Assembly: GCA_963764665.1 (NCBI GenBank)
Contig: CAVXTL010000004.1
Span: 55,154 to 119,153 of the forward strand
Length of the DNA stretch: 64,000 nt
Reading direction: 5' to 3'
Source: JACVRW01 sp963764665
GTDB taxonomy: Bacteria > Actinomycetota > Thermoleophilia > Solirubrobacterales > Thermoleophilaceae
In this document: positions 31,857 through 41,032 of the stretch, in pieces
Position numbering within the stretch: position 1 is the stretch's first letter
How the letters are laid out: each line of letters begins with the position of its first letter
Program-made: the position numbers and the translations under genes
Notes under the pieces: model-generated
Databases searched by the model: none
Told to the model about the DNA's origin: nothing
Seen by the model: only the letters and a program-made list of their open reading frames with translations

Positions 31857-32026
31857 GGATGAATCCTGGCACGCACGCTGAGTCCTGATTGATCCGGTAA
31901 CAATTTGGGCATAACGCAGGTTCGCCTCCCGTGGTGTGGCATGGATGCCGCCCCTGCTCGGAGGTTCCGTTGAGCGACCCCGCGTCGCTGTCCTTGCCGC
32001 CGAACACGAAAGTGGTCATATCGCCC

Positions 32027-33115
32027 ATGCCTGTCGCACGTCGCAACCTGGTCCTCGCGACCGTGGCCGTGGCGGGAGCCCTCGCCGGCTGCCAGCCCGT
32101 CTATCTCTCCCCCACCGGCTCCGACGCCGGTAAGTGCACGAGCAAGCAGCCCTGCCGCACCTTCGCGCGTGCCTACACGGTCGCGAAGGAGCAGAAGCGC
32201 AACCTCGTCTCGGTTCGCAAGGGCTCGTATCCCAAGCAGACGGTTCCGGCCGGCAACACGCCGGTGACCTTCAAGGGCCAGTCCGGAGCGAAGCTCCGCG
32301 GGCTCGACAACGCCGCGAGCAGGGTCACGTTCGACGGCCTGGACGTGGATGGCGCCTTCACCAAGCAGCTCGCTTTCCACAACAGCGGCAGCTCCTCGAC
32401 CTTCAAGAACGGCCGGATCGGCAACGTGACCGATGAGAAGGGCGCCCTGGTATCGGGCTCCAACTTCACCTTCGACAAGGTGGACTTCCACGACGTGCGG
32501 GTGACCAACTCGTCGGTGCACAACGAGTGCCTGTACGCGATCGTGACTCCCGGCCTCACGGTCCGGCGCAGCACGTTCCGCAACTGCGCCACGATGGACA
32601 TCTTCTTCACGTACGGCTCCTGGTGGAACCCGCTTCCCCCGGCGTACGGGAAGGTCACGCTCGAGAACAACGTCTTCGCCCATACCTACAAGGACGACGG
32701 CAGCTGGCACTACTACAGCCTCTACGTGGCCAACACCGCCAACAACGGGGGCACCCTCGACGGCTGGACGGTCCGCAACAACACGTTCGAGATCCCGGCC
32801 GCCATCGAGCACGCCGCCACCGGAGGCTCCCGCTGGGTGAGCAACCTCGGCGACTGGACCTGCGTGTCGGGCATGCGCTACAGCCACAACGTCGGAAAGA
32901 AGTGCGGAGCCACCGACAAGCAGGTGAGCCCCGCCGCCAGCACGGCGACCCGGCCCGCAGCGTTCGGCTGGGTCAACCCGGCCGCGAACGATTTCCGCCT
33001 CAGCGCCGGGTCGCCGGCCATCAACGCCGGGGATCCGAACGACCGCGTGACCACCGACCTGCAGTTGAAGCGCCGCGCTGCCGGCGCGCCCGACGCGGGC
33101 GCCCTGGAGCGCTGA
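32027..33115 (+). CDS. secreted right-handed beta-helix lipoprotein
   Basis: 362 aa. Lipobox ALAGCQ after a short signal, then YLSPTGSDAGKCTSKQPCRTFARAY, typical of pectate-lyase-like parallel beta-helix proteins. Repeating N-rich turns: NNVFAHTY, VRNNTFEIP, SPAINAGDP near the C-terminus. The signature PDAGALER end is frequent in such proteins. Possibly polysaccharide binding or lysis; catalytic residues not assigned. ATG at 32027 chosen; the frame upstream lacks signal features. Confidence 0.83.
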   Translation: MPVARRNLVLATVAVAGALAGCQPVYLSPTGSDAGKCTSKQPCRTFARAYTVAKEQKRNLVSVRKGSYPKQTVPAGNTPVTFKGQSGAKLRGLDNAASRVTFDGLDVDGAFTKQLAFHNSGSSSTFKNGRIGNVTDEKGALVSGSNFTFDKVDFHDVRVTNSSVHNECLYAIVTPGLTVRRSTFRNCATMDIFFTYGSWWNPLPPAYGKVTLENNVFAHTYKDDGSWHYYSLYVANTANNGGTLDGWTVRNNTFEIPAAIEHAATGGSRWVSNLGDWTCVSGMRYSHNVGKKCGATDKQVSPAASTATRPAAFGWVNPAANDFRLSAGSPAINAGDPNDRVTTDLQLKRRAAGAPDAGALER

Positions 33116-33120
33116 GTCAG

Positions 33121-33495
33121 TCAGTCCGGACGGGGCGCGTAGCGGCAGTGGAGCATGAGCGCGTTCCCGTCCGGATCCGTGAAGTGGGCCATGTGACAGA
33201 CGCCGCTGTCCATGGTGTCCCCGCGGAAGGCGATTCCCTTCGCCTCGAGCTCCTCGCGGGCGGCGGCCACATCATCCACGTGTAGCGCCACCGGGTGTGA
33301 GTGCGGCGCGAAGTCGACGCCGAACGCGTCCGACTGCATGACGGCGATCGTCAGGCTGCCCGTCTCGAACTCCGCAGCGGGCATGTCGCCCCATTGGATC
33401 GAGCGTTCGAGCCCGAGCACGTTGCCGTAGAAGTCGGAGGCCTTCTCGAAGTCCTGGGTGGGAACGGTTATGAAGTCCACGCCGGTCACGTTCAT
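33121..33495 (-). CDS. VOC family (glyoxalase/bleomycin-resistance fold) protein
   Basis: 124 aa, one vicinal-oxygen-chelate unit: VDFITVPTQDFEKASDFYGNVLGLE, then HSHPVALHVDDVAAAREELEAKG, MAHFTDPDGNALMLHCRY. Potential metal residues include H at HPVALHV and the E-like position is replaced by H in LMLHCR. Small stand-alone enzyme or binding protein; substrate unknown. Confidence 0.87.
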   Translation of the reverse strand: MNVTGVDFITVPTQDFEKASDFYGNVLGLERSIQWGDMPAAEFETGSLTIAVMQSDAFGVDFAPHSHPVALHVDDVAAAREELEAKGIAFRGDTMDSGVCHMAHFTDPDGNALMLHCRYAPRPD

Positions 33496-33571
33496 TGCGA
33501 CGCGATCCTAAGGGAACGCGCCGCCGGGCCGCCTGCTTGACGGGCCTCTGTTTCGCCCCAATAGTGGACAC

Positions 33572-36544
33572 GTGGAGGCAGGGGCCGCGATTCGCCGATC
33601 CAATTTACGTTTCACCCGTGTGCGCGCGCTCGCTCTCGTGCTCGTTGCGGCCGCGGCCGCCGGATGCGCCAGCGGCGACGCGAGCCCGCCACTCGACGTG
33701 ACGGACCAGGCGGCGACCCTCCGCGCCCAGGGCTCCTCCGGCGGAGCCCCCACGACGTACTGGTTCAAGTACGGGACCACAGAGTCCTACGGCAAGGAGA
33801 CACCCCACCGCGACGGCGGCTCGGGTACCAACCAGACCGTCTCCGAGCGAGTGACGGGCCTCGCCCCCGACACGCTCTACCACTACACCGCCTGCGCATC
33901 GAACGCGGCCGGGGCCGGCTGCGGAGCCGACGTTACCTTCAGGACCGCCTCGACGGGGCTCCTTCCCGGGTTTCAGGAGACGACCGTCTTCTCGGGGCTG
34001 GAGGGGCCCACCGCGGTGCGCTTCGCGCCCGACGGACGAATCTTCGTGGCCCAGAAGCCGGGCGGAATCCGGGTCTTCGACGGACCGAGCGACACCACCC
34101 CGACGACCGTCGCGAACCTGCGGCCGAAGGTGGACCACAACTGGGACCGCGGGCTGCTCGGTCTGGCGATCGACCCGGGCTTCCCCGCTCGCCCGTTCAT
34201 CTACGTGCTCTATACGCATGACGCGCCGATCGGCGGCACGGCCCCCACCTGGAACGACACATGCCCCACCCCACCCGGCGCGACCACCGACGGGTGCGTG
34301 GTGAGCGCCCGCCTGTCACGGCTGCAGCTGGACGGAAACCTGATGGTGGGCGATGAGCAGGTGCTGATCGAGGACTGGTGCCAGCAGGCTCCGACACACT
34401 CGATCGGCGACCTCCGCTTCGGCGAGGACGGCGCGCTGTACGTGAGCGGCGGCGAGGGCGCCAGCCCCTACTTCGCCGACTACGGCCAGATCGGCATCCC
34501 GCGCAATCCGTGCGGCGACCCACCGGCCGGCGTTGGCGGCACGCAAACGCCGCCGACGGCCCAGGGTGGCGCCCTTCGCAGCCAGGACCTCCGCACGCCG
34601 GGGGACCCGACCACCCTCGACGGCGCGATCTTGCGGGTGGATCCGGACACCGGTGCGGCGCTCCCCGCGAATCCACTCGCCGGCAGCGGCGACCCCGACG
34701 CGGCGCGCATCGTGGCCTACGGCCTCAGGAACCCCTACCGGTTCGCCGTCCGGCCCGGCACCAACGAGATCTGGGCCGGCGACGTGGGCTGGAACACCAC
34801 CGAGGAGATCAATCGCATTGTCGATCCCACCGATGCGACCGTCGAGAACTTCGGGTGGCCCTGCTACGAAGGGCTCATCCGCCAGGGCGGCTACGACGCG
34901 GCGAACCTCCAAACCTGCGAGACCCTCTACGGCAGCGGCGCCGTGTCCTCGCCCTACTTCGCCTATGAGCACGCCGGCAAGGTGACGCCTGAGGAGAGCT
35001 GTCCGTCCGGCACGTCTTCGATCTCGGGAATGACGTTCACGCCACCCGAAAGCACCCTTCCGGCCGAGTTCCAGGGCGCGCTCTTCTTCGCCGACTACGC
35101 CCGCGGCTGCATCTGGGTCATGCAGAGGAACGGCGGCAGCCTCCCGAGCCCGTCGAAGATCAAGGTCTTCCGCTCCGGGGCCGCGATGCCGGTCGACATT
35201 CAGTTCGGGCCCGACGGCGACCTCTACTACGCCGACGTCTGGGGCGGCACCATCAAGCGCATCCATTACACCGAGGGCAACCAGCCGCCGCGCCCGCTGG
35301 CGAGCGCCTCGGCCACGAACGGGGACACCCCTCTGTCGGTCACTTTCGACGCGAGCGGGTCGCGCGACCCCGACCCCGGCGACACGCTGACGTACGCCTG
35401 GGACCTCGACGGCGACGGGGAGTTCGACGATGCCACCGGTGCTCAGGCCACGTTCGCCTACCTCAACGCAGGCAGCTACAACGTCGGGCTCAGGGTCACC
35501 GACAACCACGGCGCCTCCGCCACGGACCACGTGGCCGTCACCGCCGGGAACACTCCCCCGGTGGCCGCGATCGCCTCGCCCACGGCCGGCCTCACCTGGA
35601 AGGTCGGCGAGTCGATCGCCTTCGACGGCGGAGCGACCGACCGTCAGGACGGCGCCCTGCCCGCGGCCTCGCTCAGCTGGTCGCTGGTGCTCAACCACTG
35701 TCCCTCGGGCTGCCACGGCCATGCCATCGAGACATTCCCGGGCACCGACCACGGGTCCTTCGCCGCGCCGGATCACGAGTACCCGTCCCACCTCGAACTG
35801 CGGCTGACGGCCACCGACAGCGGCGGGTTGAGCGATACCCGCACCATCCGCCTCGATCCGAAGACCGTCGACCTCCTGCTGGCGTCCAGCCCCACCGGAC
35901 TGGAGCTCGGCCTCAACGGCTCCCTCCTGCGGGCGCCATTCACCCGCACGGTTATCCAGGGGTCCGTGAACTCGATCAGCGCGCCCTCTCCCCAGTCGCT
36001 GGGCGGGAAGACGTACACGTTCGGGTCCTGGTCGGATGGGGGCGCCGGCAGCCACACGATCACCGCCGGCGAGTCACGCGGTTACACGGCCGGCTATTCG
36101 ACGCCAGGAGCGACGACCCCGCCCAAGGGGCCGGTCGTGCCGCCCATCAATCCGACCGTCCCGGGGGACCCACCCAGCGCGCGTCCGGCCGCAACCCGCG
36201 TGGCACGTGTGCTCAGAAGCGACCTGACCACGGCCCTCCGTGCGCTGCGCCGCGCCTCGATCACCAAGCTGTCGCGCTCGGGGGTCTTCCGGCTGACGGG
36301 CTTCGACGCTCTGAGCGCCGGAACCGCGCGGGCGCGGCTGACCGGCAAGTCGGTGACGCTGGGCCTGGGCTCGAGACGCTTCTCCCGGGCAGGGAAGGGA
36401 ACGGTGCAGCTGCGACTCACGCGCGCCGGCAGGAAGCTGTTCGCGAAGCAGGCGAAGATCAGGGTGACGCTGCGCCTCAGCTATACCGAGCGCTCAGGCA
36501 GGCGCACGACTCAGACCGCCACGACGTTGCTCAGGTCGCACTAG
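33572..36544 (+). CDS. secreted sorbosone-dehydrogenase/PKD lipoprotein
   Basis: 990-aa lipoprotein (lipobox AAAAGCASG). Order: an Fn3-like module (about 40-125, TYWFKYGTTESYGKETPH, VTGLAPDTLYHYTACA). Then a glucose/sorbosone dehydrogenase six-blade propeller (about 135-570, GLEGPTAVRFAPDGRIFVAQ, NWDRGLLGLAIDPGF, THSIGDLRFGEDGALYVS, RNPYRFAVRPG, WAGDVGWNTTEEINR). Then a PKD domain (RDPDPGDTLTYAWDLDGDGEF), further beta domains and a basic C-terminus. Probably oxidises sugars outside the cell with PQQ if PQQ is available; no pqq genes here. GTG start. A near-identical layout, heavily frameshifted, lies at 51070-53578. Confidence 0.9.
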   Translation: MEAGAAIRRSNLRFTRVRALALVLVAAAAAGCASGDASPPLDVTDQAATLRAQGSSGGAPTTYWFKYGTTESYGKETPHRDGGSGTNQTVSERVTGLAPDTLYHYTACASNAAGAGCGADVTFRTASTGLLPGFQETTVFSGLEGPTAVRFAPDGRIFVAQKPGGIRVFDGPSDTTPTTVANLRPKVDHNWDRGLLGLAIDPGFPARPFIYVLYTHDAPIGGTAPTWNDTCPTPPGATTDGCVVSARLSRLQLDGNLMVGDEQVLIEDWCQQAPTHSIGDLRFGEDGALYVSGGEGASPYFADYGQIGIPRNPCGDPPAGVGGTQTPPTAQGGALRSQDLRTPGDPTTLDGAILRVDPDTGAALPANPLAGSGDPDAARIVAYGLRNPYRFAVRPGTNEIWAGDVGWNTTEEINRIVDPTDATVENFGWPCYEGLIRQGGYDAANLQTCETLYGSGAVSSPYFAYEHAGKVTPEESCPSGTSSISGMTFTPPESTLPAEFQGALFFADYARGCIWVMQRNGGSLPSPSKIKVFRSGAAMPVDIQFGPDGDLYYADVWGGTIKRIHYTEGNQPPRPLASASATNGDTPLSVTFDASGSRDPDPGDTLTYAWDLDGDGEFDDATGAQATFAYLNAGSYNVGLRVTDNHGASATDHVAVTAGNTPPVAAIASPTAGLTWKVGESIAFDGGATDRQDGALPAASLSWSLVLNHCPSGCHGHAIETFPGTDHGSFAAPDHEYPSHLELRLTATDSGGLSDTRTIRLDPKTVDLLLASSPTGLELGLNGSLLRAPFTRTVIQGSVNSISAPSPQSLGGKTYTFGSWSDGGAGSHTITAGESRGYTAGYSTPGATTPPKGPVVPPINPTVPGDPPSARPAATRVARVLRSDLTTALRALRRASITKLSRSGVFRLTGFDALSAGTARARLTGKSVTLGLGSRRFSRAGKGTVQLRLTRAGRKLFAKQAKIRVTLRLSYTERSGRRTTQTATTLLRSH

Positions 36545-37109
36545 CCGGAGCCCCGTCCGGTTCGTAACGCGGGTGGCCGAAGACCTCTTCCACCATCGGC
36601 CGGAAGAACTCGAGCGGCAGGGACTCGTAGTCGGGGTCGAAGCAGTTCTGGTCGAAGTGCTCGCAGAACTCGACGCAGTCGTCGTAGAACGGATGGTCGA
36701 TGTACCGGTCGCGGGCATTGCGGTCCTCGCCCATGAGGTGTGCGTAGTAGTAGGCCTGGAACAGCGCGTGCTTCTGGACGATCCAGCAAACGCGCTCGTT
36801 CACGAAGGGCCTCAGCACGGCGGCGACCATCTCGCCATGGGAGTGCGGCGCGAGGGCGTCGCCGATGTCATGGAGCAGCGCCGCCGCCACGTACTCGTTG
36901 TCCTTGCCGGCTCGCAGGGCGCGCGTGGCCGACTGCAGCGAGTGCTCGAGGCGGGTGACCTTCAGGGGGCCCTGGAACCGCCCCAGGTCGGCCACCGCGT
37001 CCATCAGCCTTCCGGGCAGCTCTCGGGCGTCCTCTTCGCCGTCGGCGTTGACCAGGCGCAGGTCCGCCTCGGTCATGTCCGCCATCCGCGTGTAGGAAAC
37101 ACTCGACAT
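36531..37109 (-). CDS. HD-domain protein (possible mixed-valent di-iron oxygenase type)
   Basis: 192 aa. His/Asp residues line up as in HD-domain enzymes: RLEHSLQSATRA, ALLHDIGDALAPHSHGEMVA, VQKHALFQAYYYAH, then a conserved aromatic tail DHPFYDDCVEFCEHFDQ and SLPLEFFRPMVEEVF. The spacing recalls PhnZ-like HD oxygenases acting on phosphonates, but it could be a phosphohydrolase. No phosphonate genes are nearby except distantly the PEP-mutase-superfamily gene at 3906. A shorter start (MADMTEADL) exists. Confidence 0.75.
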   Translation of the reverse strand: MSSVSYTRMADMTEADLRLVNADGEEDARELPGRLMDAVADLGRFQGPLKVTRLEHSLQSATRALRAGKDNEYVAAALLHDIGDALAPHSHGEMVAAVLRPFVNERVCWIVQKHALFQAYYYAHLMGEDRNARDRYIDHPFYDDCVEFCEHFDQNCFDPDYESLPLEFFRPMVEEVFGHPRYEPDGAPASAT

Positions 37110-37116
37110 CCGGCGA

Positions 37117-37190
37117 TCGGGGCGACTGGATTTGAACCAGCGACCGCTCGGCCCCCAGCCGAGTGCGCTACCAGACTGCGCCACGCCCCG
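37117..37190 (-). tRNA. tRNA-Pro (anticodon GGG)
   Basis: 74-nt cloverleaf on the minus strand: acceptor CGGGGCG/CGCCCCG, anticodon stem CTCGG/CCGAG with loop CTGGGGG (anticodon GGG, 37154-37156), T arm CTGGTTCAAATCCAG, discriminator A. Reads CCC/CCU proline codons. Confidence 0.96.
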
Positions 37191-37233
37191 CGCGAACGTC
37201 ACGATAGCGCCCATGGGCATAGCGTTCACACCG

Positions 37234-37602
37234 ATGAGAACGCTGATCGTTGCCGTGCTCGCCCTGGCCGCCCTCGCGGCGGGGCCCGGGTCCGCATCGG
37301 CCGCGCCGGTCAGGCACTGCGGTAACTACGGGATCCCCGAAGGCTCTTCGGGCACCAAGCCGGTGTTCACGCGGGACGACATCGCCGGCGCCGGCGTCTA
37401 TGGCATCCGTACCCGCGTGGCCGGCTGCCGCACGGCGCGCCGGATGGTGCGGCGATTCTGGAACGGCAGCTGGGGCGACTGCGACCCGGGCTGCCGTCGC
37501 GGCAGGTTCCGCTGCGTCAACCGCCAGACCGGCGACGAGGTCTGGATCATGCGCTGCACCGCGGCCGGCGGGCGCGTTGTGCGCTTCGAGTACGGCGCTT
37601 AG
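37234..37602 (+). CDS. small secreted cysteine-rich protein
   Basis: 122 aa with a clear signal peptide (MRTLIVAVLALAALAAGPG, ending ASAAPV). Mature part about 98 residues with six or more Cys (HCGNYG, GCRTARRM, WGDCDPGCRRGRFRC, IMRCTA), probably disulfide-bonded, and an Arg-rich middle. Similar small proteins are frequent in this actinobacterial group; function unknown. Confidence 0.72.
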   Translation: MRTLIVAVLALAALAAGPGSASAAPVRHCGNYGIPEGSSGTKPVFTRDDIAGAGVYGIRTRVAGCRTARRMVRRFWNGSWGDCDPGCRRGRFRCVNRQTGDEVWIMRCTAAGGRVVRFEYGA

Positions 37603-37669
37603 CGGTTGCGGACCGGCATTACCGGGTAGCCGAACCCTGAGGCAGGGATCAGCGGACGAGGAGGGGGAC

Positions 37670-38023
37670 ATGGACACCGGAGTGATAATCGCCATCGTCG
37701 TTGGAGTGCTTGTGGTGCTGGCGCTGCTGGCCGTAGCCGCGAGGCGCGGTCGTGAGCAGCGCCATGAGACGCGGCGCGTGGAGGCCGGCGAGATCCGGCG
37801 GGAGGGCGAGTTGCGTAGCGCGCGTGCCGATGAGACCCGCGCGGAGGCCGAGGAACGTGCGGCGCGAGCGCGCCGCGAGGAGGCCGCCGCCCGCCAGCAG
37901 GCGCTGCAGGCGGACGAGCTCGCCGCCGACGCGGACGACCATCACCGGCGCGCCGCCGAGATCGATCCGGACGTCGATGGATCGGACACCGACGAGCGCG
38001 AGCAGGTCGAGCCCGCCCGCTGA
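37670..38023 (+). CDS. membrane-anchored coiled-coil protein
   Basis: 117 aa: N-terminal membrane helix (VIIAIVVGVLVVLALLAVAA), then a long Arg/Glu/Ala-rich helix (RARREEAAARQQALQADELA) and an acidic tail. Ribosome site GAGGAGGGGG before ATG. Probably structural or envelope-associated; no specific function. Confidence 0.7.
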   Translation: MDTGVIIAIVVGVLVVLALLAVAARRGREQRHETRRVEAGEIRREGELRSARADETRAEAEERAARARREEAAARQQALQADELAADADDHHRRAAEIDPDVDGSDTDEREQVEPAR

Positions 38024-38049
38024 TCTGCGGACGAGCTCGGAGAACTTCA

Positions 38050-38120
38050 AGCGGGCGAAGGGAATCGAACCCTTACTAAGAGCTTGGAAGGCTCTTGTGC
38101 AACCACTACACCACGCCCGC
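38050..38120 (-). tRNA. tRNA-Gly (anticodon TCC)
   Basis: 71-nt cloverleaf, minus strand: acceptor GCGGGCG/CGCCCGC, anticodon loop CTTCCAA with anticodon TCC at 38086-38088, T arm AGGGTTCGATTCCCT, discriminator U. Reads GGA/GGG codons. Confidence 0.95.
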
Positions 38121-38242
38121 GGGGTCCATCGATGATAGGGCCAATCGGCCCTGGCGTCGTTCTACATCCTCGTCATGACAGCGAGGTTTCTTGAGCGGCT
38201 GAGCGGCGCCCGTGCGCCGTGCGCTCACATAGGGTCCCCCGC

Positions 38243-39769
38243 GTGGCCACGGCAACCGCACGACGCGCACGGAGGCTGGGGCACGCTCTGGTGGGCGCCG
38301 CGCTGGTCGCCGCGGCGCTGAGCGCGCCCGCCGGCGCCGCCACCCTCGACGCTCGCAAGGGCGAGCCGCTGGGCTCGGTCAGCAAGGAGTTCGTGTCGTT
38401 CGGGTTCGACATCTCGCAGATGCAGGAGCGCGGCTCCACACCGCCCTTCGACTTCACCCGTCCCCGTCTCGTGCGGCTCGCGCAGGCGCTCGGGCCCGCC
38501 TACGTCCGCTACAGCGGAACCAAGATCGACGAGACCTACTACGACCCCACCGGAACGCTCGGGCCGAACCCCCCGGGCGCCTACAAGTACGTGCTCGACC
38601 GCGACGAGTGGGACGCCGCCAACCGCTTCGCCGCCGCCGCCGGGCTCAAGGTGACGATCGGGATCAACGGCGGCCCGGGCCCGCGCAACGCCGACTTCAG
38701 CTGGAATCCCGACAACGCTCGCGCGCTGCTCTCCCGCGCGAAGGCCATCGGCCTCCCGACCGCGGTCGTGTCGTTCGCCAACGAGCCGAACCTCACCTAC
38801 TACGGCTCGGGCAACCCACCTACCTACATGGCGGCGGACTACGCCCGCGACGTGGAGCGCTTCCTCGCGCTCCGAGCCGAGCTCCTCCCCCGCTCCACCT
38901 TCATCGGCCCCGGCTCGTTCTTCATCACCGGAGCCGAGAAGCCGATCCTCAACGTCGACTTCGGCCCGCGCACCTCGGCGATCATGCCGCTCCTGGGGAG
39001 CCGCTACGACGCCGTGTCGCTCCACCACTATCCGGCCTTCGGAGACTCGGCCAAGTGCGCGGGCCTCCAGCCGCGGCCGCCGGCCGACCCGCTGGCGCCC
39101 GAGTTCCTCGACCGGATCGACGGCGCGCTGACCTACATGCGCGGGCTCCGCGACGCCCACGCGCCCGGCAGGCCGCTGTGGGTCGACGAGTTCGGGAACA
39201 CCGCCTGCGGCGGCGTCGTGGGCTACTCGAACACGTTCGCGGCCAGCTTCTACTACCTCAATGCGCTCGGCTCGATGGCCCGCGGCGGCGTTCGCGTGGC
39301 CACGCGCTGGACCCTCGCGGGCCCGCAGCCGTACGCGCTCGTGGAGGAGACGACGCTCACTCCGCGGCCCGACTACTGGGCGGCGCTCCTGTGGCGACGG
39401 CTGATGGGCACTCAGGTGCTGGCCCCGCGCGTGAAGGATGCGCCCGCCACGCTGCGCACCTACTCGAGCTGCGCTCCCGGCGGCCACGGCGGGGTCACCA
39501 CACTCGCCCTCAACACGGACCGCACCGCCGCCGCGAAGATCCGCCTGGCCGGGCTCGGCGCGATCGGCGCCGGGGTGTACAGGGTCAGCGGCGACCTCGG
39601 CTCGGAGCAGGTGGCGCTGAACGGCCGTCCGCTCGCGCTTGGCGCGAACGACCGGCTGCCGCGATTCTCGCCGGCACGGGTCAAGGACGGGACCGTGACC
39701 CTGGCGCCCGCCTCCTACGCCTTCATCACTCAGCCGCTTGCGCTCTCGCGCGCCTGCTTCAGGCGCTGA
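38243..39769 (+). CDS. secreted GH79-like glycoside hydrolase (heparanase-like)
   Basis: About 508 aa with signal peptide (ALVGAALVAAALSAPAGA). A TIM barrel with GPAYVRYSGTKIDETYY, VVSFANEPNLTYYG (acid/base Glu in NEP) and LWVDEFGNTACGG (nucleophile Glu) resembles family 79 beta-glucuronidase/heparanase. A C-terminal beta domain follows (TTLALNTDRTAAAKIRL, GTVTLAPASYAFI). Likely degrades a uronate-containing or other glycan outside the cell. GTG at 38243 chosen; another in-frame GTG lies 24 nt upstream. Confidence 0.82.
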   Translation: MATATARRARRLGHALVGAALVAAALSAPAGAATLDARKGEPLGSVSKEFVSFGFDISQMQERGSTPPFDFTRPRLVRLAQALGPAYVRYSGTKIDETYYDPTGTLGPNPPGAYKYVLDRDEWDAANRFAAAAGLKVTIGINGGPGPRNADFSWNPDNARALLSRAKAIGLPTAVVSFANEPNLTYYGSGNPPTYMAADYARDVERFLALRAELLPRSTFIGPGSFFITGAEKPILNVDFGPRTSAIMPLLGSRYDAVSLHHYPAFGDSAKCAGLQPRPPADPLAPEFLDRIDGALTYMRGLRDAHAPGRPLWVDEFGNTACGGVVGYSNTFAASFYYLNALGSMARGGVRVATRWTLAGPQPYALVEETTLTPRPDYWAALLWRRLMGTQVLAPRVKDAPATLRTYSSCAPGGHGGVTTLALNTDRTAAAKIRLAGLGAIGAGVYRVSGDLGSEQVALNGRPLALGANDRLPRFSPARVKDGTVTLAPASYAFITQPLALSRACFRR

Positions 39770-40712
39770 GCCAGCGCTTCGGGTTCTCGACCATCATCTG
39801 ATTCAGCTGCTCGTCGGTCATCCCGCCGTCCCTGAGCGTGGGGATCACCTGCTCGAACAGGAAGGTCATGCTCCAGTTCGGAACCTCGCTGGCCCGCAGG
39901 ATCTCGGCGACCTCCGGCGTGAACCAGTCGAGCGTCGAGCAGAAGTCCTGGGACAGGAACATCCGCTCCACGTGGCCCTTCTCGAGGAGAGCCAGGGTGG
40001 TGGCGATGCGGCGCTCCGTCGGTAGGAAGATGTCGAGGCCGTAGCGGTCGAGGCCGATCCAGCAGCCGGTGTCGAGCAGGGCCTCGATGTACTCGAGGTT
40101 GTCGGTGTCTCCGGTGTGCGCGATCTGCACCTTGCCCGGGTCGACGCCCTCCTCGGTGAAGATCCTCATCTGGTCGATACCGGTCTCCGATGCGGGACGC
40201 GAGTGGGCCATGATCGGACGCCCGGTCTGCATCGACGCGCGGGCCGCGGCGCGATGGATCTTCTCCACGTTGGGGGTCACGCCCGGCTGGTCGGCCGCGC
40301 ACTTGATGAACGCCGGCTTGATCCCCGTCCCCTGGATGCCGTTCTCGATCTCATGGACGAAGATCCCGGCGATCTGGTCCTCGGTCCGGTTGAGAAGCGG
40401 CTGCGGCAGGTGGTCGTAGGTGTAGACGCCCGTGGCGAGGAGGATCTGCAGGCCGCTCTCGTCGGCCACGCGCTTGCTGAACGCCGCGTCGCGGCTGAGG
40501 AACATCGCGCTGGGCTCGACCACGGTGGTCACGCCGTGCCCCTTGACCGCCGTGGCGTCGGCCATCGCGGCCTCCCACTCGGCGTCCTCGTCGTAGAGAT
40601 GCGGGAACTGGAAGCGCAGCGCCTCGTCCGTCGAGCGGAAGTGCTCGTGGATCAGCGTCAGACCGAGATCGTCGACATCGACGGGCCCGTTCACGCTCTC
40701 GACTGTGGCCAT
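39759..40712 (-). CDS. phosphotriesterase-family metal hydrolase
   Basis: 317-aa amidohydrolase-superfamily protein: GLTLIHEHF (metal HxH), IKCAADQPG (Lys likely carbamylated bridging ligand), IMAHSRP, IAHTGDTDN, and the Asp in FLSQDFCS. This order matches the PTE/aryldialkylphosphatase family, whose natural activity is often lactonase or hydrolysis of phosphoesters. GGGGAGGAGAGCGG precedes the ATG. Overlaps the 3' end of the convergent GH79 gene by 11 bp. Confidence 0.9.
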   Translation of the reverse strand: MATVESVNGPVDVDDLGLTLIHEHFRSTDEALRFQFPHLYDEDAEWEAAMADATAVKGHGVTTVVEPSAMFLSRDAAFSKRVADESGLQILLATGVYTYDHLPQPLLNRTEDQIAGIFVHEIENGIQGTGIKPAFIKCAADQPGVTPNVEKIHRAAARASMQTGRPIMAHSRPASETGIDQMRIFTEEGVDPGKVQIAHTGDTDNLEYIEALLDTGCWIGLDRYGLDIFLPTERRIATTLALLEKGHVERMFLSQDFCSTLDWFTPEVAEILRASEVPNWSMTFLFEQVIPTLRDGGMTDEQLNQMMVENPKRWLSA

Positions 40713-40789
40713 CCGCTCTCCTCCCCAGGGTGCCGGTGCGAGGGGCACCCTAACGGCGCTCCGCCTTCGGCTCTACGATGGTCGGCCGA

Positions 40790-40864
40790 GGGGCAGTAGT
40801 TCAGTTGGTCCAGAACGCCGGTCTCCAAAACCGGAGGTCCCAGGTTCGAATCCTGGCTGCCCCG
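40790..40864 (+). tRNA. tRNA-Trp (anticodon CCA)
   Basis: 75-nt cloverleaf: acceptor GGGGCAG/CTGCCCC, anticodon stem CCGGT/ACCGG with loop CTCCAAA (CCA at 40825-40827), T arm CCAGGTTCGAATCCTGG, discriminator G as usual for bacterial tRNA-Trp. Confidence 0.95.
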
Positions 40865-40872
40865 CTCACGGA

Positions 40873-40894
40873 ACCCCGCTTTCGCAAGCGGGGT
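40873..40894 (+). terminator. hairpin downstream of tRNA-Trp
   Basis: ACCCCGCTT and AAGCGGGGT make a 9-bp stem with a TCGC loop. The sequence around it (CTCACGGAACCCCGCT...AGCGGGGT) is shared with the hairpin behind tRNA-Glu at 12118. Likely terminator, though the T-run is weak. Confidence 0.6.
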
Positions 40895-41032
40895 ACTGTC
40901 GTTCAGGCGCCGCCAACAGGGATGCCGAGGCAGCCGAAGAGGCTGTCGTCACCGCCGCCCGCCCTCCAGGCCTCGTGCGCCAGCTGCAATTGGCCAGGGG
41001 GCGGCGTGACGGTTAGCGGGCTACACCGACAG

